Assembly (NCBI RefSeq): GCF_019649055.1
Contig: NW_026570271.1
Span: forward strand, 558,001-622,000
Origin: Paramacrobiotus metropolitanus
Lineage: Eukaryota; Tardigrada; Eutardigrada; Parachela; Macrobiotidae
Length of the DNA stretch: 64,000 nucleotides
Reading direction: 5' to 3'
How positions within the stretch are numbered: the first letter of the stretch is position 1; each line of letters opens with the position of its first letter. Below the pieces are notes generated by a model. The model saw only the letters and a list, made by a program, of their open reading frames with translations. It was not told where the DNA came from and did no database searches. Below, piece by piece: positions 25,613 to 38,031 of this stretch. The position numbers and the translations under genes were made by a program.

Positions 25613-26545
25613 TTAGCCAAAGGCGCCGGAAGTATATGCGTAGACACCGCTAACATCAAATTCCGGAACGCCGTTCTTATACAGAACCGCTCCGCCGTAC
25701 GGTGTCACCGGGAAGTTTAGTTTCTCAGCCAAAGCCTTAACGGACGGATTATCATCCAAGCAGTCGAACTGCACGTACTCAATCCCTTCCGGTAATGCAT
25801 TGATCATAGCCACCGCCAATTGTTCGGCCACATTCAGGCTATCGGCAAACAGCGGTCCAAACTTACACCATTTATCCCCGATGCATTTGCGCAGCGCTCC
25901 ATACCCGTGAATCACCCCATCCTTCACGTACACCAACGCGGACGTAACCTTTGGATGTGTCAACCAAGCGTGGAGGAATTTCTCGCGGTCTGCCGGGAAA
26001 TATCGCCGATCAAAATTCAATACCTCCTTGAAATCCACATCTTTCAGCGGAATAATGTACGCCGGATTGTAACCTTCGGGCAGCGGCAGTTTTTCGGGAT
26101 TTTGCTTCCGGTAGATGGATGCCGTCCCGGTTTGCGCGAAACCTTGTCGTTTGTACCATTCCGTCATATGCGGGGCGGCGTATAGACCGATGACCCGATC
26201 TCCGCAGTGCGCGATGCTGGCGTTGAAGACTTTGGTGCCGAAGCCCTTGCCCTGATGTTCATCAAAGGTCATGAAAGTCCCAATGAACGCGAATTTGTCG
26301 TTGTGGTTGACGGCAGAAATCATGCTGACGATTTCGCCGTTCAGGAGACCGACGTAATTTCCTTCTGGATCAATCAAGGAAGAAAACGTGACGTGCCCAT
26401 AACCGGCTGGCCAACCGTTCTTGGCCGCCATGTCGTACAGCGTGGTCTCCAGCTTGTTACGGAGTTCATTGGTATCGCAGCAGCGTACCTCAAAGTCGGT
26501 ACCTGTGTACTCTTGTTTGATCGGTTTTTCTGTTGACTGAGCCAT
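25613..26545 (-). CDS. Tandem-GNAT N-acetyltransferase, copy 1
   Basis: Single-exon, 310 residues. The N-terminal half is a GNAT domain (about 20-150) with the acetyl-CoA loop HQGKGFGTKVF at about 115-125 and the following helix plus WYKRQGF. The C-terminal half (about 160-300) is a second GNAT-like domain of the type often annotated as Acetyltransf_18/DUF1248 (FDRRYFPADREKF, KDGVIHGYGALR, FDCLDDNP). It ends FDVSGVYAYTSGAFG, identical in the copy at 38032. It is expected to be a soluble acetyl-CoA-dependent acetyltransferase; substrate unknown. It has no signal peptide. The single-exon structure contrasts with the intron-rich neighbours, but codon use and GC look like the surrounding genes. 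Confidence 0.9.
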   Translation of the reverse strand: MAQSTEKPIKQEYTGTDFEVRCCDTNELRNKLETTLYDMAAKNGWPAGYGHVTFSSLIDPEGNYVGLLNGEIVSMISAVNHNDKFAFIGTFMTFDEHQGKGFGTKVFNASIAHCGDRVIGLYAAPHMTEWYKRQGFAQTGTASIYRKQNPEKLPLPEGYNPAYIIPLKDVDFKEVLNFDRRYFPADREKFLHAWLTHPKVTSALVYVKDGVIHGYGALRKCIGDKWCKFGPLFADSLNVAEQLAVAMINALPEGIEYVQFDCLDDNPSVKALAEKLNFPVTPYGGAVLYKNGVPEFDVSGVYAYTSGAFG

Positions 26546-27090
26546 TTCGAAATGTTAGAAAAACCAAATAAATGGGGAGCTAGCAATGATTACAGCCACT
26601 CAGTAAAGTTATGGATCGTCAGCGTATGTGTGCGCTTGTAGACCTAGCAAAAGTTTTCAGCTTGGCAATGGGCGTACATACGCGCTCCGTGCACGAGCAG
26701 TATATTGTCTATGCGAGATGAAAATGCTGCTACAGCAGTTAAGAAGATTATTTTGTATGCCTTATCAGCATTTTGCCGATTGTACACGTTATCTGATACA
26801 ACCTAACAATAGTTACTTATGAATCGCACTGATAGATTCGTTCTGCATGAACCGTAATTAATTTACTGATAGGGAATCGCGGAAACGAAAAGTTGCGTAA
26901 TTTGCCATGCATTAAAAATGATCCCGAAAAGCTTATACTGTAGAGATAAAGCTAATGTTTATTGACTTTTTATTTGGCTTTGGCTGTCAAAGATTACAGA
27001 TAGACTGAGATAGCTCATAGAAGTATCGCTTTTTAAACAGCAGCGAAATAATATGTACAAAACACGTTGGCATCGCGCTGGTCGACATAT
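26546..27090. other. Intergenic, no supported gene
   Basis: Upstream of GNAT copy 1 and 3' flank of cyclase C. Nothing supported. Confidence 0.4.
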
Positions 27091-30000
27091 TTATTGGTGC
27101 TTCTTCTCATTGATACTGTCCATCCAGTAAGTGTGCACTAATCCTTTTCCCTGTTAACGAAAATCGCATTTATTCAGATTCGGGTACGTACTTTCACTAA
27201 ACAACTTTAAATGACTGAGTCTGACCTTTACGGTGATTTCGCCGCGTGAGACAAAATTCAACATCGAGCTTTTCACGGCAGCTTCGTACGTTGTCGGGCT
27301 AACATGAATTTTTCCCACTGCAAAATCACATAATTGAAATACAAACCTGGGTGTATCGCTGTTAACCCGCTCGACGTGAATTTTAAGGCTCACCGGATCC
27401 AGTAGATTCCATTCGACTGGCCGTGTTAACAGTATCACCAAATCTGTCAGACAATAACATATTTATGAAATCTTCCCTTCTCGTATGTAGTTCACAACTC
27501 GACTGTTCAATGATTACTCACAAACAGTATCGAGGAGATTTGGTTCCAATAACACAGGCCACTACCTGTCCTGCAATGATCCACAAGTTTGCGATTATTC
27601 AGCAATGATACATATATCTTTATATTCATACAAGCTTACCGACCAAAGCGTATTTATGCGCCGTTTTTAACTCCTCGATAACTCGTGGTCAGTTTAAGCC
27701 TAGCTTGGTCTTAAAAAATTCCATATTTTCCATAGGTGTGCCAATGGATTTTGTTTTGTTTTAATTACCAGTGGTCAGAAGATGGTTTCTGGGTCTTAAG
27801 TATAGGAAACGTGAACAGCACTCGAAGAAGTATTCACTGCACAGCAACAAAAAAGTGCTTTACAAAATAATAACTGTAACCACGGAGACTACAGAGTCTG
27901 TATAGCGGATGCATAAATAAATACTTGCTCTTTAGGTAAAATTTGTATATTATTACGTCATGCAAAAGTCCATACGTATTTCAGAGCGTCAAAACGTCAG
28001 AAATTCAAAACGTAAGAACGTCAGAGCGTCATAAAGTGAGAACACGCCTACCAACGCAACGAGCGCTACAATGCCGCAAAATAAATTTGTGGGCAGCACA
28101 CACATGTCTTAAAATTTTTGAATTTCTTACATTTTCTATGCTGTCTTAGGTTTTGTTAGGAGTTTTTTTTATGTTTTATTAGGTTTTATGTTTTGTCGTG
28201 TTTTTGATTTTCCGTACTCGGTAACATGGTCGGTCGGTTTTCTGTACTTTTTAACTTTAAACGGTCTGCTTCTTGGTTTCTTAGTTTTTATTTGGTTTTC
28301 TCAGACGGAAAAGCAAACTGTGGCGACAAAACAATTTTTCGAAGACATCGGGCAACAAAACTGTGGAAACGCGAATTGCCGGTCTGCGGGTTTGGTTATT
28401 CATTGATATCTCGTCATACGAAAAGTCGGGAGGCGAAACAGAAACAAACGGCCCGCGCTCAAGCTCTTACTCTGACCACTCAAAGTCTGATTCTAACTCT
28501 GACTTTCCAAAGTCTGATTCTGACAACTCAAACTCTGGCCCTCGAAGTCTGGCTCTGACCGCAACACTCTAACCACTAAACTGACCACCAATACAATATG
28601 TTTTCAGGTTTCTTCATTTTACATTGTGTTTCTTATGTTCTCAAGTTTCTTAAGTTGTTAGGTTATCCTCATTCTTAGGTTTACAGTAAATTTCTTGGGT
28701 TCTTCGGTTGTAATGTAATTCTTAGGTTATACTACCGTGACTAAGGACCCTTACGCTATTTAAGTTTCTTTAGTATTTCAAAAAACATCCTGACAATCAG
28801 AAAAATAACCCACGAATGCCGCAAGTAACCTAAGAGACCTAAAACCCGAAGAAACCTAAGAATAGCTTAGGAAACTTAAGAATAACCTAAGAAGCCTAAG
28901 AAGCCTAAGAAAACTAAGAAACTTAAGACTAACCTAAGAAACTTAAGGATAACCAAAAAACCTAAGAAGCCTAAGAATAACCTAAGAAAACTAAATAACC
29001 TAAGAATAACCTAAGAAACCTAAGAATAACCTAAAAATCCTGAGAACCTAAGAATAACGTAAGAAACCTAAGAAATTTTAAAATTTTAAGAAACTTTTGT
29101 GCTACATAAAATATTTAGAGTTCACTGCATTGGTAGGCGGGTACAGAGCGTTGGCTGGCCGCAGAGTAGAAAAAAGAAAACTGTATTTACTAGAAATAGA
29201 TAAACTGTTTCTTTCACATATATCTTTGGTGTAATGGTGTTTTATGAAATAAAAAAACTACGCATAGAAATCGATTCCGTTTTATCTTTCACTTTTCTTG
29301 GTGGCAGGCCAATTTTTAGTTATTTTTGCACTTTGAAAAATTGCCATATTTTACCGCTTGCCACTCGCGAAATGCCACATGCCACTGCCGGTGGCAACTG
29401 CCAGTGGCAGGTGCCACTGCCACCTTTTACACCCTGCCGAAGTACGAACATCAGAACGTTAGAACGTCAGAACGCCAGAACGTCATAACGTTAGAACGTC
29501 ACAACATCAGAACTTCAGAACGCGAAAAATTAAAATTGTCAGAACGTCAGAAATTCCGAACGTCAGCCTTTATATATTTACAATGACCTTTCCAAAGCAA
29601 AGCCAATACTATCCAGTACTTAAGTGCCGAGCGCGGATGCGCGAGGCTACCTTGTAGGTAAATGATGTTAACTGACATCAACGAATAACGTAATATCTAT
29701 ATACATGCTTCGTTTCGGCTTTGGTTATTTCTAACATTCGTGATCACCTAAAACACTAGCGAGAATTCGGGATCAACTTGGCCGGCTCGTACAAAACGGG
29801 CAATCACCATGTTCGCAATTATTTTGTAAACTAACTAAGAATTAGTTACAGACTGTACGCGTATAACGTTATGGCGAAATTACTCGTACATTATTCGTAT
29901 AAAGTTATGGAGAGATACCGGTCATTTTCAGTAGCAATATGCAGTAAATATAGGAATACCTCTTTTCTGGACAACTACTACTCCTTTCTGCCTCACTGCT

Positions 30001-33000
30001 CCTACTCCTACAGGTAGGTGAACAAGTGAAAGTAAAAGAAATCGGTTCGGAAAAAAAATAATTTCGCTTTCGTATTGTAACATAGTGTCGCGCATTTCGA
30101 TATCGCCTCACTATTCTCTCATTGCAAGCACTACACTACGATGCCACGCTCCTTCCATTGTATAATCTCGGTAAAATTATTATCACTGTCGGCTTAGTCT
30201 CAGACACTGTCTGTCATTATTTATTCTATTTTGGAACGGGCTTGTATGCAAGAGTACACGAAACGGGCCCAGCGGTACTATGAATGCCTATTACATAGTC
30301 CAAGGTTTTACCTGTATGAATACCAATCCTCACGGTTAGCAGAATATCTTGAGCCGCACCGGCACGGAAAGAATGCGAGGTTTTGAGCAAGGCATGAGCA
30401 AGAACGCACAGTTCCACGGCATGTTTGTCATTCCGCAACGGGACACCACTGGAAATCTATATTACCGGTACAAAAGTCATAACAATGATGACACGACGAA
30501 AACCTTATTGAACCTTTCTTCGTAACGATCTTACCATATAACAATCCCCAATCGTTTCCACTTTGTACGCATCGAACCTGTGCATCACATCATCGAACGC
30601 CGAGTGTGTATTATTCAAAATATTGATAATCTCGATGGGCGGGCAGGATTTCAGCACCTCGGCAAACGCCGGAATATCACTGAACAATATCGATACACTA
30701 TCGAAGGATTCCGCCGGGATCTGCTCCTTATTACGCAGCCGTTGTATTATTGATCTGCAATGATGCCGCATTAATGTATGTTATACTTGATCGAAAGGTC
30801 AAGGTAACCGGCTACTTGGGCAGCATCTCCGCCAGAAGTAGATCGGACTTGTGCATCTCATCAATTAAATCGGCTGTTTTGACGCGAACGATTTCCTCAA
30901 GCTCGTGCGTCTGTCGATCCAGTAGCGACAGCATATGTGATACGACATTGCGCGGCACATGCGACAGTGTTTGGAAGATCTTGAGAAGCTGCTGGCTGGT
31001 GGGACGCTGCGCCGGCTGTTGGTTGACACAGTCCGCCATTGTTGTCGTCAGCTTTGTTTGATTCTGCATTATTTTGGCATCTGTTCAAACAAACATAATT
31101 TCTCCATCAAGAATTTACAAAACAGTGAGCCTTTCCATCACCTGCATCCGCCAAAACCTCGTTACACATTTTACCAAATTGGTAAATATCTTCAGTACGA
31201 GAGCCGGTGCTGAGCTTCGTCTCCGTGGAAGTGAGACTGAAAATTTTTTGGTACCCAGCTTGAGAAATTTTCAACGTAAACCGGCTGTTAATAAAACAGA
31301 CGTGTGCCGAAAGGTTTCCGTGATATTGCAAGTGCGATGTGTGGATGTAATTTAACCCCTGATTAAACAAATTATAAAACGAGAAATCAGTCAATCGATA
31401 TACTGAGCATAATTCTATAATTTCTGCTATTAACAGCCTACTTTGATCGCGTCGTGTAGAAACGACAGACGAATCGGTGTATCGCTTAAAATGTTTTTCT
31501 GCTGCACCACATCCCATAAACTTCCACGCTGGGCAAACTCGCACATCAAGTACGACAGGACACCGCTGTCGTTGGCAATCATCCCATAAAAGCGGCCAAC
31601 ATTTTCGTTCGTTAATCGATACATCTGAAAAATTGGATTTTGTAATCTTCGCACATGTAACGCAGAAGTTTACATACCGCTAAAAGTTGACTAGTCACAG
31701 CTGCGTTCTGAAACCACGCTTTCGCGGAAGTGTTGCCCACAAGGAGCTCGAGAAACACCGGCTGATTCTCCAGTTGGAGGGTTCCCTGCTGGCACGAGAC
31801 AAACTGCCGTCCACTGTTCGGGCTTTTATTAGGAACATTGTCGACTGTCTCGAAAGTCAGTACGGATGCGTTAATGAACATGTGCGCAATGGCGAGCTGA
31901 TTGGCTTTCCGTCTGAAATAAGTACTACGTCATGGCAAATTTGGAAGCGGTTTTTTAAAACGCCATTGAGACGTACCGGTAAAACCAGACAACTCCCAAT
32001 ACAATGATAATAATCAGAAATAACGCGACGATTGCGAATATCAGTCCCCAATTTGCTGTAACAATCACAATACATACTCATCTTTGAAATTGCCTTCTTC
32101 CTGATAAACCTTTTTGTGTGCAAAGATAAGGTGACCAACCGGACTCGTCTGGACAGTGCAGTCCATCAAATCCACACAACGGATCATTGGACGGAAATGT
32201 CGTTTGGTTATGCCACAGCCACATTCTCGGATTCTGCATGATGATGATCTGGTGCTCGTTATCGAACGCTCCCACTTGCTGTTGTATATAAACATCCCGG
32301 AAAATAAAGTGTTTGCGCTAACATTCGGTTGTAAGTCGCGACACGGTACCTCAATTTCCCGGCTTTCGGTATTCAGCCGCAGAATCGGTATGCGCAACGA
32401 CGCGCTTCCGGTCTCGGAGCTCATTTTAATTGGACTGTCGGGCGGATCGTACATCTGGTGCTTTAGGTGATCTGCTAGAACACGTGGACGGAAATTCTCC
32501 GCGTCGCCCCAAGATTTATTCACCACCTTAAGAGTAAAAACGAAAAATGTCAAAATTTATTGTAGCGACGTGGTAAAATGCGTATTTGTTATTTCATTGC
32601 GTCATGGGTACGGTCTCGGTTCAGGAAAAAAACTTTTACACCAATTTATGCAGGATTAACTATCGAATTCTAAATAATAAGCGCACGTCAAATAAAATAT
32701 TAAATCTAGTATATGCAATTTATTCTATAAGATAAATGCACGGTAAGTCCCGTAACGCGCTTTGTAGGAGGGGCAGTACTTTCAATGACTTTAATTATTG
32801 CGATCATTATAAAAATGCAATAAACGTGCGAGTGTACTGCGTATACTCACATCGGCGAAATTCATTAGGAGATGGTACATCAGCGCCAACGCTTGAGTGC
32901 GCTACAGCAGTCAATGATCAATGGTTGTAATACAACTTCCGGTACTTAAGCCAGAGCGAAATGACGTTAAAATTATTTTTTCAAGTAGTTTGTTACCTTT

Positions 33001-35083
33001 GTTCCCGGGGAAATGGGAAAATTGTACACCGTATTGGAAATCCGGGCAAAGTCGTCAACGAGGTTGGACAGGGCGTTCCAATCGATTTGCGCTTCGGATA
33101 CCGCGATGACCGACTGATAGGCTTGGAAAGCTTTCTGTAATTATCGACGCCGCTATTTTTTATTTGCACTTTATTTGTTATTTAGAACAGTATAATGCTG
33201 CCGCAGTAACATGGTTATCAGGTTGTAGCTGATTGGAGTACTGCACTGACCGGATCGTCTTGATCATTGCCACGCCATGTAAACGGATCAGGCAGAACCG
33301 CGCCATATAACTCGAAAGCCAAGGTTAAAAACACCTAAACAAACAGCTCCCATTAGTACAAAAATTATAAAAGTTTTACATGGATTGTATTGAAGTACTG
33401 TAGTGGCACATAAAAAGCTTGCTTACGTAATCTCCATTAGTCATATTCATCTCATTCGCCACAACCTGGAACATAAAGCAAACAACTCAACACCTTTAAA
33501 CGAGCCAATCTATAAACAAAGAACTTTCGGTGTTAACGTACCATAAATTCGCGTAGTAACTTTGGGAAAAGGAAAACCAAAATCACTAAAATAATTCAGA
33601 ATTATCATAATATTGCCAGCAGATTTTTGAAATATTTATCAGTCAACTATTTGATTACCGCGCGTCCGGTATCGCATCTCACTCAGTACTTTCTTATAAT
33701 TCGCCCGTGAAAAATCTTTAATTTCTCCGTCAGCCACATAGAACTGCTCGGCGCCAACTTTGTTATAGAGTTTCGTTTGCAGGAAGATATCACAGAAGAT
33801 CGGTGGAACCAGCATGCCGGCGGTGGGACACCACATGCCGAGGCTTTTGGTCCAACCAAATTTCAGTAGCAACGCTGCCACGCCGGCTACCAATTCCGCG
33901 CCGGGCAGCACACCCCATTCCGCGGTGGTGGGATACAGCTGGAACTGGTCGAGCAGCCCGTTGGCCGGAGTTAGATCCAGGTAAAATACATTGGCCGCTA
34001 TGGTTATGTTAGAATAAAAAAAGCATCATGCAATGTATTTAAGTATTTGTTTAAAAATAACAGGTTAATAATAGTTTAAAGTTGCGAGAGAGCATCGATC
34101 GTACGGTAATAGGCAGCCGTTATACAGTAGGTAACTAGCTGAGACGTCAATACTTTGTTAAAGCCCTTATTCTACGAAATTGCTTTACAACTGTTTACTT
34201 ACCGGTAACAAACCGCGCCAGTTCAATCTGGGCAGCATCGCACCAATCTAATGACAAAAAACGGCATAGGTATGTATTACGAACAAAACCTGAGTTAACG
34301 CTACCAGTTTTCTTTCTATTATTTTAGCAGCTAAAGTGCTAGTTTAATTTTTTAAGCTCTTCGAGGGAATATTCCGGTCTACAACTGCAACAATCACAAT
34401 AATCTTTTTTATGCTGTAATTTATACAAACCAATATTAAATGAAATTTTCTTGTTGTAGTTTTCCTGCTTCTTCCCTTATTTTGCCTTACGTACGATTTG
34501 ACCAATAAAGATCGGAAATATTAAATTAACTTTTTTGCAAACATATTTAAAGCCACGAAACTATTCTGTTGCATTTTAGAAACTAATCTCTGCATCAAAG
34601 TACATAGTTACTTACATATCTTCAACGCTTTGCAATTAAAAATTACCGAACAATAAAAATTTGTTGTTAAGTAGCCAGCGCCATTAATCATTGATAATAC
34701 GCGGCTAGCAGATATTTACCGGCAGCTAGGATAACTGGGAAATTTTCCCGCGGATCGGCTTCAAATATTTCCGGATGCTGTTGATAATACGCTCCAACAT
34801 ACTGGATAATATACTCATAAGCAAAATCACATTCATACGAGTATCCCGGCGGTACATCCTTGGCCATATTTATCACCGGCAGGCGTTTAATATGTGAATA
34901 CACCGTTGGATATTTTTTCTGGATAATGGGAAAGATGGCATCATATGTCGGCATCAGGCACTGATAACCATATAGGGCAATATTCGTCATGGCCACCGTA
35001 ACGATCGTGATATTCATACCCGCCACGCACGGTAAAGTGAACAGGGTCAGCAGCGCCGGAAAAGTGCGCGGAAGTGTCTCCAT
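27091..35083 (-). CDS. Receptor-type guanylate cyclase, copy C
   Basis: Exons run from 34720-35083 (signal METLPRTFPALLTLFTLPCVAG) through 34206-34247 (WCDAAQIELARFVT), about 33655-34000 (YRTRG end), VVANEMNMTNGDY near 33.4 kb, and VVNKSWGDAENF at 32.3-32.5 kb. The juxtamembrane exon has MWLWHNQTTFPSNDPLCGFD, and TM is near 31990-32060. The kinase homology domain, coiled-coil linker (LLDRQTHELEEIVRVKTADL) and cyclase exons follow: FSDIPAF, KVETIGDCYM, RIGIHTG, then TGQVVACVIG, SPRYC and FGDTVNTASRMES. The last exon is 27091-27150 (GKGLVHTYWMDS). The conserved Pro and Gly of HTGPVVAGVIG are Gln and Cys here. One intron (27571-30311, 2.7 kb) is far longer than the rest and is full of repeats. 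The others are short. Function is cGMP synthesis by family. No stop or frameshift seen. Confidence 0.9.
27962..28050 (+). repeat. Degenerate AACGTCAGA minisatellite, first block
   Basis: Imperfect 9-10 base units (AGAGCGTCA, AAACGTCAGA, AGAACGTCAGA) within the long intron of cyclase C. The same unit recurs at 29440-29570. Confidence 0.6.
28110..28770. repeat. T/G-rich degenerate repeat (TTCTTAGGTT type)
   Basis: The plus strand is rich in TTAGG, TTTCTTAGGTT and TTTTGTT units, interrupted at 28460-28570 by CTCTGA/AAGTCTGATTCTG units. It lies in the long cyclase C intron and is the reverse complement in character of the block that follows. Confidence 0.55.
28795..29095. repeat. A/C-rich degenerate repeat (AACCTAAGAA type)
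   Basis: About 300 bases of AACCTAAGAA, CCTAAGAATAA and GAAACCTAAG units, more than twenty in all. Strand composition switches near 28780 from TTCTTAGGTT to AACCTAAGAA, so the two blocks could pair with each other. Confidence 0.7.
29366..29570. repeat. CCACTG/CAGTGG cluster and second AACGTCAGA minisatellite block
   Basis: Positions 29366-29425 pack alternating GCCACTG and CAGTGGC units that can fold on themselves. Positions 29440-29570 hold a dozen imperfect AGAACGTC units like those at 27962-28050. Confidence 0.6.
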
Positions 35084-38031
35084 CGAATACCGGATGAATT
35101 AAAAGGAAAACACTTTATCGCCGGTATATTTGTCGGATGATTGTGTGGTGGTGCGCCGTTATTGTGGATCACTGCTCCGGCACGAGAGCGCATCCTGGCT
35201 GAGCAACCAAAAAAGAAAGCGTCAATTTATTGATAATCAACGGAAATAATTCCGCGGGATCAACACTGAGAGTCCGCCATTCTTGATACACCCGATCCAG
35301 TGATATTCAAACGGTGAAACACCGGAAAGCGTTATAACATCTGGATAAGCGTACATACAGTAATTATCTATGAATCCGAAGGCATGTCAATATTACGTGC
35401 GGTATAACACAACATGAGTCAATAAAATTATTATTGACTTTTAAGCATCATAATACACGATTTTTATCAACCGTTTGAATGAACACATGCATGCGTTCCT
35501 TTGCAGTCTAGTACACTGTGTTCGATAGATAGTTTATTAACCGTTGATATTTGATCCGGCATAATTACCGTCATTTGCCGCTGATGTGTAACTTCCTTTT
35601 TATGCTAAGTAAATAGGACTGCTGTGCTGCAACTCTGCGGAAAAAAACGTGGCCATTTGCAATTTCTAAACATATTATCCAACGTTTTACGAGAAAAAAT
35701 TTTCTGGTTTTCTTTTGCTGCCACTATGATAAGAATTTATGATTATGGAAACTCGCACAGCTAACTCGCCATGAGCTGGCTTAGCTGGCTGCTGTTCTAT
35801 AAGTTATCGAAATTACCAAAGCATGATGGCACTGCTCGTAATAAACTGGAAGGCGACGCGCACCGCTTTCATGAATAATAACTTCGACCCCTCCCATGCA
35901 CTGTAAAACAAAAGGAAGGAACCGGAAATGTTCTCGGATACTTCAAGCAGGAGTACCACGCCTACGCCTCTTAATATTAGCGGAATGCCGGCCCCAGGCA
36001 CTGACGGCATCTATCGGCTACACCGCCTACACACAAAATATACCTATCTGCCGTATACCGGAAATTATCTTCTGTCGGTTATATTGCAATGTTCCTGAAA
36101 CTTCCGATTGTAATTCGATCGGTATCTCTGACGGTCGTCATTACCTTTCTAATTCTTTCGACTAGTACAGTGACGACCAAGCTAAAAAATGCCAGCATAA
36201 TCTAAGACTACAAATATTTATGAGTATTTGATTTCCAATATTTCTGTCGACTGAATTCAAGAAACGGTTACCTTTCATATGAAGTGTATCATAATCACTA
36301 CGTCAGTAAGCAGTGTCGACGTCATAAGTTAAAAGTGCGTTTACGTTCGCACCGGAAACGCTCGGCCACGCAAATTTTGTTTGTATTGGTCCACTCAAAT
36401 AAAAGTGTCCCAGAAATGCAAACTGTTTTAGGAGATTGAGAAAGTTTTAAAACAAAGAACAGCCAAATCGTAGGTTGCACACCGCCGCGTTTAACTGCAA
36501 TCTAATTTACATGTTGAACGTCACTGCTCGATGATCGTTTGTACGGCAAGGGATACTATTTTTATTATCATCAGCACGCGGTGGATAATAAAAGCGGCAT
36601 TGCAACGTCTTGTACGATCATATTACAACAAAAGCGGTCTTAATATTAATGCAAACAATACGAGTATCGGATTTCTTGAAGCGATTGCTGCAAGCATAAA
36701 CGGTTAGGGGTAAAAATTCTTGCACGTCCAGTAAAAGTAACTTCCTTTAGTGTAGGCAATGCGTTACCTGGATGGTGAGGTATGAGACCTCACGAGACCG
36801 TGAAGCCACTTGATATGGACAGCAAAGGGTACATTGTTTACTGGTCCCATGGAAGGCTGCCTTTAACTTCCGCACGCGTGCAGACGACCTGAAAAAGTCA
36901 TGCCCAAGAAAATCATCGCTTCTGGGCGCCTTCTGCACATGACAGACACTGTCTGACACCGAAATCGTCTCTGATTGGCCTCATTTTTTCCGAACACAAA
37001 CTGCCATTAAACAAAAGCGAACCCGGCGCATAAAACGTAGGTTCAGGATAACCGAAACATATTGGATTACTCTACACGAATAATACGAGTATGCAGTAAA
37101 TAACCAGTGTATTGTGATAAGCGCTGCTGCAGTGCAGTGGAATTACTCCACAGAAAATAGCGTCCATGATTTGTGGGTTGCAATAGCAATGTATTCTTCA
37201 TCTCTTACCAATGCAAGCCACACCAAAGTTCATCCAATGGAAATGTGCATACATAATGTCTTCGCAATATGGACACTTGTGGCAGTAAACTGTTCGAAAT
37301 TCCACATGCACATATAAATCCAATAAATTTACAAGCAACCTGCAACGTGCTGTTTTAATAAACCAAAGGTTAGGATCGACCTCATCTTCATCTAATTTAA
37401 CTAATTCGCCTGCCCAGCCTGCACTAACCAAACCAAGCACTGCATTAGCACAACAGCAGAACTATCCCAATACAAATCATACTTCCGCTTGCCGGTCGTA
37501 ACGACACATCCGCTGACGACGCATGCGCCGGCCTGAATAACAAATAATACTGCTGTACTGCTGCACTTATTGAAAAATAATGACCGAATTCGGGCTATAA
37601 CACTAAGCCAGTTGTCGGCATAATCGCATAATAGTTACTATTGTTGCGGCGCGCACGGAATAATGCTTCAAGAAAAAAGTGAGCCATTTGTTTTATTAGT
37701 AAATATCACTCGTATAAGTATTTGTCAGACCACGCATGGCGCAGACAGTAGGTAACCAGGCAGACTCTTGTGGATGAATACATTACGACAGTCAGTTCAC
37801 CAAAATGCTGAGTAAGCCTTTTTTGGTTATGGTAATGCGCGGTAACTATCGTAGCTTGCAATGTGAGCCGCTTTACGCAGTTTAATAAATAACGGTATAA
37901 AATGCAAATACAAAGAAAAAATGGTTGAAGCAACGGTCTCCTTTGGAATCTGAACAATTCTGCACGCATAAGCAAAAAGAGAGTGCGCCCGTAAACAATT
38001 ATGAAACGCCGCAAGTACCTATGCAGATAAA
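35084..38031. other. Intergenic, no supported gene
   Basis: About 2.9 kb between cyclase C and GNAT copy 2. A 70-codon minus-strand frame at 36747-36959 is Cys-containing but lacks a signal peptide, splice sites or a recognised motif. A small palindrome GTGAGGT/ACCTCAC lies near 36776-36790. Nothing else supported. Confidence 0.4.

Noticed and set aside
25613-26545. Bacterial contamination or horizontal transfer of the single-exon GNAT genes
   Set aside because: Two diverged copies sit among intron-rich genes on the same strand with similar composition. Nothing in the sequence alone supports a recent bacterial origin.
28110-29095. Interstitial telomere (TTAGG or TTAGGC) array
   Set aside because: TTAGG/CCTAA pieces occur, but the units are 10-12 bases with AAGAA between them and are not tandem telomeric repeats.
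27941-29570. CRISPR-like array
   Set aside because: The repeats are short, degenerate and without regular unique spacers, in an animal intron.
36747-36959. 70-codon Cys-containing frame
   Set aside because: No signal peptide or splice sites; not enough to call a gene.
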